A DNA stretch of 64,000 nt, from assembly GCF_016744025.1 (NCBI RefSeq), contig NZ_JADGFC010000002.1:26468-90467 (forward strand), in the 5' to 3' direction. The translations under genes and the position numbers were made by a program. Below the pieces are notes generated by a model that searched no databases, was not told where the DNA came from, and saw nothing but the letters and a program-made list of their open reading frames with translations. The first letter of the stretch is position 1. The number at the start of each line of letters is the position of its first letter. Positions 55,849-64,000 of this stretch are shown here, piece after piece. This stretch comes from Sulfurimonas sp. GTDB taxonomy: Bacteria > Campylobacterota > Campylobacteria > Campylobacterales > Sulfurimonadaceae.

Positions 55849-55965
55849 TTAGGCATACGTACAGAGATAACAGTTAGAGTTTGATTCTATCCTTTGTTCG
55901 CACAAACTGACTCTACAACTTCTGCTCATTGCTTCAAGGCTACCTTCTGCTTTTAAAATATTCAT
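55849..55965 (-). CDS. Possible 38-residue cysteine-containing peptide
   Basis: Within the 304-nt gap before uppP, a minus frame MNILKAEGSLEAMSRSCRV... ends in CYLCTYA. AAGAGAAG lies before the ATG. Four cysteines are unusual for a random frame, but no relative is known to me, and it may be a leftover fragment. Nothing else coding is visible in this gap. Confidence 0.3.
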   Translation of the reverse strand: MNILKAEGSLEAMSRSCRVSLCEQRIESNSNCYLCTYA

Positions 55966-56077
55966 ATCTTCTCTTTATGTGCTAAAATTTCATTTTCAGG
56001 ATTTATCACAGTTAAATAAATATTTACTTTAAAATCACTTCTTGAAAATATCATTTCTTATTATATAAAGGTATATT

Positions 56078-56848
56078 GTGACAATATTTGATTCAATAAT
56101 TCTAGGTATTATAGAAGGCTTTACAGAGTTTCTTCCTATTTCATCTACGGGGCATCTAATAGTAGCAAGCCACTTCATGGGCATTGACCAAACAAATGTA
56201 ACAAAAGCTTATGAAGTAATCATACAGTTTGCCGCAATTCTTGCTGTTATTTTTAACTATAAAGATAAATTCACTTTTAAAAAAATAGATTTATGGACTA
56301 AGGTCTTTCTTGCTTTTTTACCAATAGGGGCTGTTGGGTTTGTATTTTCATCACAGATAAAAGCACTTTTTTCTATTGAAGTTGTAGCTATTATGTTTAT
56401 TATTGGCGGTGTAATATTTATAGTAGTTGAAAAGTTTTTTATTCCAAATGAGAAAGACTTGATTGATGATGTTGAACAAGTAACTCTCAAACAATCTTTA
56501 ATCATAGGATTTGCACAAATATTTGCACTTATTCCAGGAACGAGTAGAGCTGGTTCAACTATTATAGGAGCACTTCTTGTAGGACTCAGTAGAAAAGCTA
56601 GTGCAGAGTTTAGTTTTTTACTTGCTTTTCCTGTTATGAGTGCTGTAACAGCTTATGATTTGTTAAAACATTATAATGAGTTTAATGAAGCTAACTTGCT
56701 AACTTTAGCAGTTGGTTTTGTAATCTCATTTTTTGTAGCATTTTTAACTATAAAACTATTTCTAGTATTTTTAGAAAAATTCACATTTGTTAGTTTTGGA
56801 ATTTATAGAATCATCTTCGGTGTGGTACTTTTAATACTCTTTAACTAA
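56078..56848 (+). CDS. uppP: Undecaprenyl-diphosphatase
   Basis: A 256-residue membrane enzyme with about seven helices. [20 protein letters not shown] and [37 protein letters not shown] are the two catalytic blocks (E, S, R). It recycles the lipid carrier for cell-wall synthesis and gives bacitracin tolerance. Start is GTG with AAGG upstream. Confidence 0.96.
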   Translation: MTIFDSIILGIIEGFTEFLPISSTGHLIVASHFMGIDQTNVTKAYEVIIQFAAILAVIFNYKDKFTFKKIDLWTKVFLAFLPIGAVGFVFSSQIKALFSIEVVAIMFIIGGVIFIVVEKFFIPNEKDLIDDVEQVTLKQSLIIGFAQIFALIPGTSRAGSTIIGALLVGLSRKASAEFSFLLAFPVMSAVTAYDLLKHYNEFNEANLLTLAVGFVISFFVAFLTIKLFLVFLEKFTFVSFGIYRIIFGVVLLILFN

Positions 56849-56878
56849 CAGAGTAAACTTATTTTATTGTTCTGGCTT

Positions 56879-56898
56879 TATTTTCAAAATTGAAAATA
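56879..56898 (+). terminator. Palindrome after uppP
   Basis: TATTTTCAA-AA-TTGAAAATA is a perfect inverted repeat 30 nt after the uppP stop. AT-rich and without a T-run; weak terminator candidate. Confidence 0.3.
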
Positions 56899-56947
56899 TG
56901 CTCATCACAATAGTTTCCATTACATCTAGGAATAATCTTTGCTATAT

Positions 56948-56970
56948 CTCCTTTGACATTGTTAAAGGAG
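56948..56970 (+). promoter_or_regulatory. Hairpin that hides a strong ribosome-binding site
   Basis: CTCCTTTGAC pairs with GTTAAAGGAG over 10 bp (one G-U) around a 3-nt loop. The 3' arm contains AAAGGAG, the ribosome site for the small frame that starts at 56976. Translation would require opening of the stem. Confidence 0.5.
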
Positions 56971-56975
56971 GTATT

Positions 56976-57068
56976 ATGCAAACGATTAGCAGATACAGCG
57001 ACCAAATACATAGTTTTATGGATAGACTAGAACAATCTTTTTATGTTCTAAGTCGAAAAGTTTTATAA
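56976..57068 (+). CDS. Small 30-residue frame behind a masked ribosome site
   Basis: MQTISRYSDQIHSFMDRLEQ and ten more residues to KVL. AAAGGAGG lies 4 nt before the ATG, the strongest ribosome site in this part of the window. Two stops (TAATAA) end it, but the same frame then continues for 18 codons (NVKDGFKSLDEHGSFIDF) to a further stop at 57128, so it may be the front of a decayed longer gene. No family recognised. Confidence 0.45.
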   Translation: MQTISRYSDQIHSFMDRLEQSFYVLSRKVL

Positions 57069-57135
57069 TAAAACGTTAAAGACGGGTTTAAATCACTAGA
57101 TGAGCATGGAAGCTTCATCGATTTTTGATCTGAGA

Positions 57136-57155
57136 AATATCCAAGGATGGATATT
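57136..57155 (-). terminator. Hairpin at the rdgB stop codon
   Basis: AATATCCA and TGGATATT pair perfectly (8 bp, loop AGGA on the plus strand), and the rdgB stop lies in the stem. Followed by TTTCTC on the minus strand; moderate terminator. Confidence 0.45.
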
Positions 57156-57741
57156 ATAAACTTTTTAAAATCTTCTTTGCTAAACTCAATGCTTTAGCAC
57201 GATGAGAAAGTTTTTTCTTTGTTTCATCATCCAACTCACCAAGTGTTTTGTCATATCCAAGTGGAATAAACATCGGGTCATAACCAAAACCAAAATCACC
57301 AACAGCCTTATCAAGTGCCGTTCCATGCATCCAACCATGAACACATTGCTCACCTTTTTTCGTAATGATTGCAATTGCCGCTGTATAGTGTGCAGGTGAA
57401 GATTCTACCCCTTTAGCTTTTATATCTTCTATAAGTTTATAAAGATTGTCTTTGTCATTAGCATCTGGACCTGCATGTCTAGCACTATAAATACCTGGTT
57501 TTCCCTCAAGTATATCAACACTTATACCGCTATCATCTGCTAAAACTATTACATCTTTATCATCCAAAGCTTTAAACACGGCTCTTGCTTTTATCAGGGC
57601 ATTCTCTTTAAAAGTACCTCCGTCTTCAATTATTTCAAATTCTTCTATAAGTTCACTATATGGAATCACTTCATACTCTTCGCAAAGAGCCTTGATCTCT
57701 CTCACTTTACCTTTATTAGATGTAGCTAAAACTAATTTCAA
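57154..57741 (-). CDS. rdgB: Non-canonical purine NTP pyrophosphatase
   Basis: A 195-residue HAM1/RdgB protein. [17 protein letters not shown] at the start, [26 protein letters not shown] in the middle and [20 protein letters not shown] and LSHRAKAL later are the family blocks. It removes ITP and XTP from the nucleotide pool. Start is TTG, supported by AAGGA seven nucleotides upstream. Confidence 0.95.
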   Translation of the reverse strand: MKLVLATSNKGKVREIKALCEEYEVIPYSELIEEFEIIEDGGTFKENALIKARAVFKALDDKDVIVLADDSGISVDILEGKPGIYSARHAGPDANDKDNLYKLIEDIKAKGVESSPAHYTAAIAIITKKGEQCVHGWMHGTALDKAVGDFGFGYDPMFIPLGYDKTLGELDDETKKKLSHRAKALSLAKKILKSL

Positions 57742-57805
57742 ATTTCATTCCTTATAGTGTATGTAATAATGTTTTATATATAATCACGAAATTATACTCA
57801 AATAA

Positions 57806-58073
57806 AAGTAGTAAGACATACTAAATTATAATGTCAATGAGAAAATAAGCTATAAGCTGCAAGGCAAAATCTAGCAGTTGTACGTATTGTGCTTCAAGAG
57901 ATTTTAACGAAGCAGACTATAGCTTATCTTCTCACCCTACGGGCAACATTTAAAAGACTCATCTTCTGCGTTGAATTTTAGTTAACGATACTAGTATCGC
58001 CAACTAAAGTTCGCCTTGAATCTAAACCTTTTAAATGTTGTTGACTTTATTATATTAGTATATCTTACTACTT
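57806..58073. repeat. 268-bp nested inverted-repeat element between rdgB and the transporter gene
   Basis: Outer arms of 32-33 nt (57806-57837 and 58041-58073; near identical after reversal, e.g. TTGAC...AGTAT.TCTTACTACTT) flank two large hairpins of 97 nt each. Hairpin 1 (57838-57934) pairs TGAGAAAATAAGCTATA with TATAGCTTATCTTCTCA apart from single mismatches. Hairpin 2 (57944-58040) has perfect 13-bp arms CAACATTTAAAAG/CTTTTAAATGTTG and an inner CGATAC/GTATCG stem. CCC-TAC-GGG sits between. No gene is seen in it. It explains nearly the whole 343-nt gap. Confidence 0.75.
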
Positions 58074-58084
58074 AAAGGCAATAC

Positions 58085-59398
58085 ATGTTTAAAAAAATTT
58101 TTCCTCTCTCAGCAATTATCTCTCTAAGATTTTTAGGTCTATTTTTAGTTTTACCTGTTATCTCTATCTATGCTGCATCTATGACAGACAACCTTCTTTT
58201 AGTTGGTATCATCGTTGGTGGTTATGCTCTAACTCAAGCTATATTTCAAGTTCCTTTTGGAATAATGAGTGATAAAATTGGAAGAAAACCAACTCTTTTA
58301 GTCGGTCTTCTTATTTTCTTAACAGGTTCACTTATCGCTGCTTTTGCTACAGATATATATACTCTTATGCTTGGACGTTTTCTTCAAGGGGCTGGTGCTA
58401 TTGGTTCTGTTATTACTGCAATGATTTCAGACCTTGTTGAAGAAGAAGTCAGAGGTAAAGCAATGGCAATTATGGGCGGAACTATCGCTCTTAGTTTCGC
58501 TGTTGCGATGGGACTTGGACCTGTAATTGGAGCTTCTTATGGAGTTGACACACTTTTCTTTATTACGGCAGGATTATCTGTATTTGCTATAATTCTCCTC
58601 TTTACAAAAGTACCTACTCCACCAAGAATCAAACATATTTACCATAAAAAAGCTAAAACTGCTGATATTTTAAAAGACTCAAATCTTTTAAATATGATTG
58701 TTATTAATGCAATGCAAAAAGCTCTTATGACTATTGCTTTTGTTCTTATACCTATTATCCTGACAAGTGATGCTTTTTCTTGGGAAAAAGGCGATCTTTA
58801 TATGGCATATTTACCTGCAATGGTTCTTGGACTTATTGCTATGGGACCTGCCGCAGTTTTTGGTGAGAAGCACAACAAACCTAAGCAAATATTTTTAGTT
58901 TCTATTGTTCTTTTTATTGGCTCATTTTTGATTATGGGTTTAACTGATTCAAGTACTCTTTTCGTAGTTGGTGTTTCAATGTTCTTCATCGCATTTAACA
59001 TGATGGAGCCACTTGTTCAGTCTATGATTACTAAGTTTGCTAAAGTTCACCAAAAAGGTGCTGCTCTTGGTATCTCTAATTCTGTTGCATATTTTGCTAC
59101 GTTTATCGGGGGAACACTAGCAGGTCTAATGCTCGATATTAGTGATAGAGCAACGATTGGTATCTCTGTGGCTGTTCTAGCGACTGTATGGTTACTATGG
59201 ACTCTTAAACTACAAAATCCAACTAAACACTCGCATCTATTTATTGCTCAAGACCTAATAGATACAGATAAACTAAATAAACTTGAAAATGAACATATTG
59301 CTGAATGGTACGTAAACGAAACAGAAAAACTAGTAGTTGTTAAATATGTAGCAGATGCCATAGACAAAGAAGACTTAAAAGCTAAAATCTCTAAATAA
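58085..59398 (+). CDS. YajR-like MFS transporter with C-terminal soluble domain
   Basis: A 437-residue major-facilitator protein with 12 helices. SLRFLGLFLVLPVISIYA, GYALTQAIFQVPFGIMSDKIGRKP (motif A) and LGRFLQGAGAIGSVITAMISDL match E. coli YajR, as does the FFIAFNMMEPLVQSMITK block. The last 60 residues form an extra cytosolic domain (LENEHIAEWYVNETEKLVVVKYV) like the YAM domain of YajR. Proton-driven efflux is likely; substrate unknown. It follows the inverted-repeat element by 11 nt. Confidence 0.88.
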   Translation: MFKKIFPLSAIISLRFLGLFLVLPVISIYAASMTDNLLLVGIIVGGYALTQAIFQVPFGIMSDKIGRKPTLLVGLLIFLTGSLIAAFATDIYTLMLGRFLQGAGAIGSVITAMISDLVEEEVRGKAMAIMGGTIALSFAVAMGLGPVIGASYGVDTLFFITAGLSVFAIILLFTKVPTPPRIKHIYHKKAKTADILKDSNLLNMIVINAMQKALMTIAFVLIPIILTSDAFSWEKGDLYMAYLPAMVLGLIAMGPAAVFGEKHNKPKQIFLVSIVLFIGSFLIMGLTDSSTLFVVGVSMFFIAFNMMEPLVQSMITKFAKVHQKGAALGISNSVAYFATFIGGTLAGLMLDISDRATIGISVAVLATVWLLWTLKLQNPTKHSHLFIAQDLIDTDKLNKLENEHIAEWYVNETEKLVVVKYVADAIDKEDLKAKISK

Positions 59399-59633
59399 GA
59401 TTTTAGCTTCTCCTTCAACTACTTCTGCAACTAAAATACTCTTACACTTTATTCACACTTTATTCTTATATATTGAACATCTATTAAGTTATGAAGAAAT
59501 CAATACTCAAAAAGAGAAAAAGATTCAAATTAGTTTTTTAGATGAATTTGGTGAAGGAAAGACTGACGAAGATGAGATTATACAAAATCTCATCTTTACA
59601 TGTGAAGAGGGAATAGACTACAGAAAAGTATAA
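59397..59633 (+). pseudogene. Coding-like fragment with no start codon
   Basis: A frame that opens behind the transporter stop and reads ...LFLYIEHLLSYEEINTQKEK, then IQISFLDEFGEGKTDEDEII, ending in EEGIDYRKV and TAA. It has protein-like composition, but no ATG, GTG or TTG lies in frame before it. It looks like the 3' end of a lost gene; a rare AUU start is another option. Family not recognised. It converges on infC with 2 nt between. Confidence 0.4.
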
Positions 59634-59635
59634 TA

Positions 59636-60151
59636 CTACTTTTGAGGAGTCACATACATATTGAAGTAGCGCCCTTCAAACTTAGGTGGTTTTTCCATAA
59701 CACCTAAATCTTCAACCATTGGCCAAACTCTTAGTAGAACTTCTCTACCAGCTTCAGGGTGAGCCATTTCACGACCTCTTAAGAATACGCGAAATTTAAC
59801 ATGAAAGCCTTTTTCTAAGAACTCTCTTGCATGCTTAACTTTGTAAGCTACATCATTTTCAGCAATTTTAACAGATAGTTTAATCTCTTTTACAACGATT
59901 TTTACCTGATTTTTTCTTTGCTCTTTTTGTTTTTTCTCTTCTTGGTATCTATATTTGCCGTAGTCCATGATCTTAGCAACTGGTGGTTTTGCTGTTGGAG
60001 CGATAAGAACTAAGTCCATACCTAGCTCATTAGCTTTACTCATAGCTTCATCAGTAGAAATAATTCCTAATGACTCCCCTCCATCGATATTACATCTTAA
60101 CTCTGATACACGGATATCGTCATTCATTATGACACGGTCTTTTTTTCTCAA
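59636..60151 (-). CDS. infC: Translation initiation factor IF-3
   Basis: A 171-residue IF-3. [52 protein letters not shown] and the C-terminal [39 protein letters not shown] are signature regions. It checks the start codon and initiator tRNA on the 30S subunit. The start is TTG (overlapping the thrS stop as TTGA) with GAGGTG upstream; non-AUG starts of infC are known to allow self-control. Confidence 0.97.
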   Translation of the reverse strand: MRKKDRVIMNDDIRVSELRCNIDGGESLGIISTDEAMSKANELGMDLVLIAPTAKPPVAKIMDYGKYRYQEEKKQKEQRKNQVKIVVKEIKLSVKIAENDVAYKVKHAREFLEKGFHVKFRVFLRGREMAHPEAGREVLLRVWPMVEDLGVMEKPPKFEGRYFNMYVTPQK

Positions 60152-61956
60152 AAATTCACCTCATTTATTTTAGTTTGTATAAGCTTAAAGAATTCATCTT
60201 CGCTTAAATTATATTGCTCTCTAGTTCTTCTATCACGAATTGCGACAGTTTTACCTTCAACCTCTTCATCACCTATGATAACAAGCATAGGAACTCTCGT
60301 TTTTTCTGCTGTTCTAATTCTTTTATTTAAAGAATCATTTTTGTCGTATATTTCGCTATCGGCATTGATATCGATAAGTTTATCGGCTAATTCTTTCGCA
60401 TAACCGTGATGTGTATCAGCGATTGGAACGATAGCAACTTGCGTTGGAGCGATAAACATTGGAAACTCACCAGCATAATGTTCCGTTAATATACCAATAA
60501 AACGCTCAAAAGAACCTAAAATTGCTCTATGAATCATAACTGGCTGTATTTTATCGTTATTTTCGCCATTATATTCAAGTTCAAAACGCTCTGGAAGATT
60601 AAAATCTAACTGAATTGTTCCACATTGCCATTCACGACCGATGGCATCTGTAATCTTAATATCAATTTTAGGTCCGTAAAAAGCTCCCCCACCCTCATCA
60701 ATTTCATAAGCTAGTTTATTTTTATCCATAGCATTTTTAAGTGCTTGTGTAGAAACTTCCCAAACTTCATCACTTCCAACAGCTTTTTCAGGTTTAGTAG
60801 AAACCATCATCTTATAATCAAACTCAAATGTTGACATGATTTTATCTACAAAATCAACAACTTCAATGATTTGCTCTTCGATTTGCTCTGTAGTACAGAA
60901 AATATGTGCATCATCTTGTGTAAATTCACGAACTCTAAAGAGTCCATGAAGAGCACCAGTAAATTCATGACGATGAACTACACCATACTCAAAATATTTA
61001 ATTGGAAGATCACGATAAGAACGTAATGCATCTTCATATACTTTAATATGCCCAACACAGTTCATTGGTTTTACACCAAACTCTACATCATCAATCTGAG
61101 TAAAGTACATGTTTTCGCCATAGTTTTCATAGTGACCAGATGTTTTCCAAAGATCACTTTTTAGCATCTCAGGACCACGTACAGGCTCATAACCACGTTT
61201 ACGGTGAGCTTTGTAAAGTAAGCCCTCTAATCTTGCACGAAGTCTACCACCGGCTGGAAGCCAGATAGGAAAACCTGCGCCAACTTCTTCACGGAAAGTG
61301 AAAAGGTTCATTTCGTTACCAATTTTTCTGTGATCACGTTTCTCAGCTTCTGCAAGCATAGTCATATGACTTTTTAAAGATTCTTTATCTGCAAATGCTA
61401 TACCGTATATACGAGTAAGCATCTCATTTTTAGAATCTCCACCAAGATATGCACCAGCAAGTTTAAGTAGTTTAAAATATCTTATTAGACCAATGTTTGG
61501 TAAATGAGGTCCACGACATAAATCTTCAAACTCACCTTGCTTATAGATGCTAACAGTATCACTTGGAATTCTCTCCATTACAGCTAGTTTTAAATGATCG
61601 TCTTTAAATTTTTCTTTTGCTTCATCCATAGAAATTTCATATTTCTCTATTTCATATTTTTTCTTAGCAAAAGAAAGCATCTGTTTCTCAATCTTTTTTA
61701 AATCACCTTCGCCTATTTCTGAGTCTGTTTTAAAGTCATAGTAAAAACCTTCTTTAACAGTTGGCCCAACATAGAACTTTGCATCTGGGTATAGTGACTT
61801 TACAGCTTGTGCCATTAAGTGCGCTGTTGAATGACGTAGAATATCTAAAGACTCAGCTGAGTTATCTAGGTGAATTTGCTCACTTTCAAACCCAAGTTCT
61901 TTAGCAGTTTGTAAATCAATAATCTCGTCATTATGTTTTATTGCAATTGCGTTCAC
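60148..61956 (-). CDS. thrS: Threonine--tRNA ligase
   Basis: A 602-residue class II synthetase. A short N-terminal region lacks a full TGS domain, [24 protein letters not shown] starts the editing domain, [15 protein letters not shown] and [24 protein letters not shown] form the catalytic core, and the anticodon domain ends the protein ([21 protein letters not shown]). Start is GTG after AAGGA. Co-transcribed with infC. Confidence 0.97.
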   Translation of the reverse strand: MNAIAIKHNDEIIDLQTAKELGFESEQIHLDNSAESLDILRHSTAHLMAQAVKSLYPDAKFYVGPTVKEGFYYDFKTDSEIGEGDLKKIEKQMLSFAKKKYEIEKYEISMDEAKEKFKDDHLKLAVMERIPSDTVSIYKQGEFEDLCRGPHLPNIGLIRYFKLLKLAGAYLGGDSKNEMLTRIYGIAFADKESLKSHMTMLAEAEKRDHRKIGNEMNLFTFREEVGAGFPIWLPAGGRLRARLEGLLYKAHRKRGYEPVRGPEMLKSDLWKTSGHYENYGENMYFTQIDDVEFGVKPMNCVGHIKVYEDALRSYRDLPIKYFEYGVVHRHEFTGALHGLFRVREFTQDDAHIFCTTEQIEEQIIEVVDFVDKIMSTFEFDYKMMVSTKPEKAVGSDEVWEVSTQALKNAMDKNKLAYEIDEGGGAFYGPKIDIKITDAIGREWQCGTIQLDFNLPERFELEYNGENNDKIQPVMIHRAILGSFERFIGILTEHYAGEFPMFIAPTQVAIVPIADTHHGYAKELADKLIDINADSEIYDKNDSLNKRIRTAEKTRVPMLVIIGDEEVEGKTVAIRDRRTREQYNLSEDEFFKLIQTKINEVNF

Positions 61957-61972
61957 TTATAATTTTCCTTTT

Positions 61973-63661
61973 TTATAATTCAGTTTTTAATACTGCACCA
62001 TTAGATGCATTTGAAACTAGTAATGAGTAACGTTTAAGCCATTTTGATTTCACATGGTTTACATGAGGTACCCATTTAGCACGACGCTCGGCAAGAATCT
62101 CTTCACTTACATTTAACTGTAAAAGATGAGCATCTGTATCTAACTCTATCTCATCACCATCTTCGATTAATGCGATAACACCACCCTCAGCGGCTTCAGG
62201 AGAAATATGTCCTATTGATGCACCACGGGTAGCACCAGAAAAACGCCCATCGGTTATAAGAGCAACAGATTCACCAAGACCCATACCCATAATAAGTGAA
62301 GTAGGAGCAAGCATCTCTTGCATACCAGGACCACCTTTTGGACCCTCGTAACGGATAACTACAACATCACCAGATTTAACTTTGTGACTCATAATTCCAG
62401 TAAGTGCTTCAGGTTGAGAATTGAAACAAACTGCCGTACCTTTAAACTGTTTCATATTTCCAGTGATTCCTGCAGTTTTTACAACCGCACCCTCTGTTGC
62501 AAGGTTACCAAATAAAATTGACAATCCACCAACTTGAGAGTAAGCATTTTCATTTGTATGAATAATATCTTCATCATTTATATCACAGCCTTCAATACGC
62601 TGGGCTAAAGTCTCACCTGAAATCATAAGAGCATCAAGGTTTAAGTTATTACCACGTTTTGAAACTTCACACATTACTGCGTTAACACCACCAGCTTTGT
62701 TAACATCGTCCATGTGAACATCTGGTCTAGACGGAGAAATTTTAGAGATGTGTGCAACTTTATCTGCTATTTTATTGATATTTTCTATTTTGTATTCGAT
62801 GTCTGATTCTCTAGCAATTGCTAAAAGGTGTAAAACGGTATTTGAGCTTCCACCCATAGCCATATCTACAACAAATGCATTATGAATAGCTTTCTCATTT
62901 AAAATATTTTTCATTCTAAATTTTTCGTTGTTTTCCATTTTAGCAAGTTCAACAATACGACGAGCCGCTTTTTTTACAAGCTCAATACGTTCAGGAGTCA
63001 TCGCTAAAATAGTTCCATTTCCTGGAAGTGCGATACCCATAGCTTCACAAAGAGTATTCATAGAGTTTGCAGTAAACATTCCAGAACAGCTTCCACCACT
63101 TGGACAAGCATTACACTCTATTTCATAAAGTTCTTCGTCAGTCATCTTACCTTCTGCATGTTCACCAACTGCTTCAAAAGCCGTAGCAAGATCAATCGCT
63201 GTACCATCTGCTTTATGTCCAGCAGCCATAGGACCACCTGAAACAAAGATAGTAGGAACATTAACTCTTAGGGCTCCCATAACCATACCTGGAACAATTT
63301 TGTCACAGTTAGGAATACAAATCATTGCATCTAATTGGTGAGCATTCATAACAGTTTCTATAGAGTCGGCAATTATTTCACGAGAAGGAAGAGAGTAAAG
63401 CATACCTTCGTGACCCATAGCGATACCATCATCAACACCAATCGTGTTAAATACAAATGGAACACCACCAGCTTCACGAATAGCCTCTTTTACTATTTCA
63501 CCGTATTCGTGTAAGAAAAAATGTCCTGGGATAATATCAATATAACTATTTGCTATTCCAATAAATGGTTTGTCAAAATCTTCATCTTTTAATCCAGTTG
63601 CTCTTAATAGTGATCTGTGAGGGGCTTTATCGAACCCTTTTTTTATAATGTCACTTCTCAT
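61973..63661 (-). CDS. ilvD: Dihydroxy-acid dehydratase
   Basis: A 562-residue Ilv[19 protein letters not shown] and [19 protein letters not shown] supply the Fe-S cluster cysteines, [22 protein letters not shown] is the late signature. It removes water in valine and isoleucine synthesis. TATAAT at 63703-63708 is a candidate -10 box. Lies ahead of thrS-infC with a 16-nt gap. Confidence 0.97.
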   Translation of the reverse strand: MRSDIIKKGFDKAPHRSLLRATGLKDEDFDKPFIGIANSYIDIIPGHFFLHEYGEIVKEAIREAGGVPFVFNTIGVDDGIAMGHEGMLYSLPSREIIADSIETVMNAHQLDAMICIPNCDKIVPGMVMGALRVNVPTIFVSGGPMAAGHKADGTAIDLATAFEAVGEHAEGKMTDEELYEIECNACPSGGSCSGMFTANSMNTLCEAMGIALPGNGTILAMTPERIELVKKAARRIVELAKMENNEKFRMKNILNEKAIHNAFVVDMAMGGSSNTVLHLLAIARESDIEYKIENINKIADKVAHISKISPSRPDVHMDDVNKAGGVNAVMCEVSKRGNNLNLDALMISGETLAQRIEGCDINDEDIIHTNENAYSQVGGLSILFGNLATEGAVVKTAGITGNMKQFKGTAVCFNSQPEALTGIMSHKVKSGDVVVIRYEGPKGGPGMQEMLAPTSLIMGMGLGESVALITDGRFSGATRGASIGHISPEAAEGGVIALIEDGDEIELDTDAHLLQLNVSEEILAERRAKWVPHVNHVKSKWLKRYSLLVSNASNGAVLKTEL

Positions 63662-63702
63662 AAAAATCCTTTTACTATATATGTAATTTAATAATTAATG
63701 CG

Positions 63703-63708
63703 ATTATA
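63703..63708 (-). promoter_or_regulatory. Candidate -10 box of ilvD-thrS-infC
   Basis: TATAAT on the minus strand 42 nt before the ilvD ATG, behind an A/T tract. No clear -35. Confidence 0.45.
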
Positions 63709-63739
63709 TCATTTTTTTTTAAATTTCTTCTAAAAACTC

Positions 63740-63768
63740 TTTACAAATGATATTTTAATGGCTATAAT
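63740..63768 (+). promoter_or_regulatory. Promoter of the tRNA genes
   Basis: TTTACA (63740-63745), 17-bp spacer, TATAAT (63763-63768); the tRNA-Gly gene begins 33 nt after the -10. It lies back to back with the ilvD promoter. Confidence 0.65.
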
Positions 63769-63801
63769 TCCGCTCACTTAAAAAGAAGTGACAAAAAAAT
63801 T

Positions 63802-63876
<75 letters not shown>

Positions 63877-63907
63877 TTTTAATTATAAACTGTGAATTCA
63901 TTCATAT

Positions 63908-63994
63908 GCCCGGATGGCGAAATTGGTAGACGCAGGGGACTTAAAATCCCCCGGTAGCAATACTGTGCCGGTTCAAGTCCGGCTCCGGGCACCA
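63908..63994 (+). tRNA. tRNA-Leu(TAA)
   Basis: A type II tRNA of 87 nt. Acceptor GCCCGGA/TCCGGGC, anticodon stem GGGGA/TCCCC around CTTAAAA (anticodon TAA), a long variable arm (CGGTAGCAATACTGTG region), T-arm GCCGG-TTCAAGT-CCGGC, encoded CCA. It follows tRNA-Gly by 31 nt and probably shares its promoter. Confidence 0.97.
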
Positions 63995-64000
63995 TTGAAA

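Noticed and set aside
57838-58040. Possible integron attC site in the large hairpins
   Set aside because: Arms lack the GTTRRRY/RYYYAAC core pairs, there is no integrase and no cassette array.

Overview
The window is AT-rich, densely packed bacterial chromosome and looks like a Campylobacterota (Epsilonproteobacteria) member close to Sulfurimonas. The evidence is the gene content. It includes a ccoNOQP cluster followed by DUF4006, a petABC bc1 complex with a di-haem cytochrome c1, and a four-subunit porGDAB 2-oxoacid:ferredoxin oxidoreductase. It also has a two-nuclease AddAB pair and HisZ next to PurA. Genus-level assignment is inference. Most genes lie on the minus strand, intergenic gaps are short, and TTG or GTG starts are common (several starts in the ORF track were corrected here). 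There are no rRNAs, CRISPR arrays, complete insertion sequences or prophage genes.

Layout. 1-9 kb: alaS (3' part outside the window), a DUF523 protein, an aldehyde dehydrogenase, a DUF3108 protein, yraN, an orphan formate-dehydrogenase-type molybdoenzyme, hom and alaC. 9-19 kb: a RodZ-like membrane protein pair; rRNA methyltransferases (TrmH/RlmB type, rsmI, rsmE) around rpmE; molybdopterin and queuosine genes (moeA, queD, queE, moaA); a lipoprotein and a major porin. 20-29 kb: RDD protein, petABC, a glycosyltransferase-like protein, mnmG, ribE, mnmD-like, two unknown proteins and luxS. 29-37 kb: porGDAB, HAD phosphatase, peptide-binding protein, DUF945, rpsI-rplM and a rubredoxin missed by the ORF track.

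37-45 kb is the most unusual stretch. The recombination helicase-nuclease genes addB and addA are separated by an MqsR-type toxin, an MqsA-type antitoxin and a KAP-like P-loop NTPase. All three overlap end to end, and the last overlaps addA. A consensus -35/-10 promoter is embedded in a 13-bp perfect palindrome just before mqsR. The geometry forces the toxin to start from a rare AUU codon, and starting there gives a protein that lines up with E. coli MqsR without a gap. This resembles a toxin-antitoxin plus ATPase cassette wired into the control of AddA.

45-64 kb: the cbb3 oxidase operon (ccoNOQP, DUF4006, an unlisted 29-residue membrane peptide, a TPM-like protein, a FixH-like protein); carA, DUF507, motE-like and fliJ-like flagellar genes; purA, hisZ (preceded by a 16-codon reading frame that repeats its start) and a class V aminotransferase. 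Then come uppP, rdgB, a 268-bp nested inverted-repeat element, a YajR-like transporter, infC, thrS, ilvD, and tRNA-Gly and tRNA-Leu at the right edge.

Together the genes describe a microaerobic or anaerobic respirer with a bc1-cbb3 electron chain, ferredoxin-linked carbon metabolism, molybdenum enzymes and flagella.
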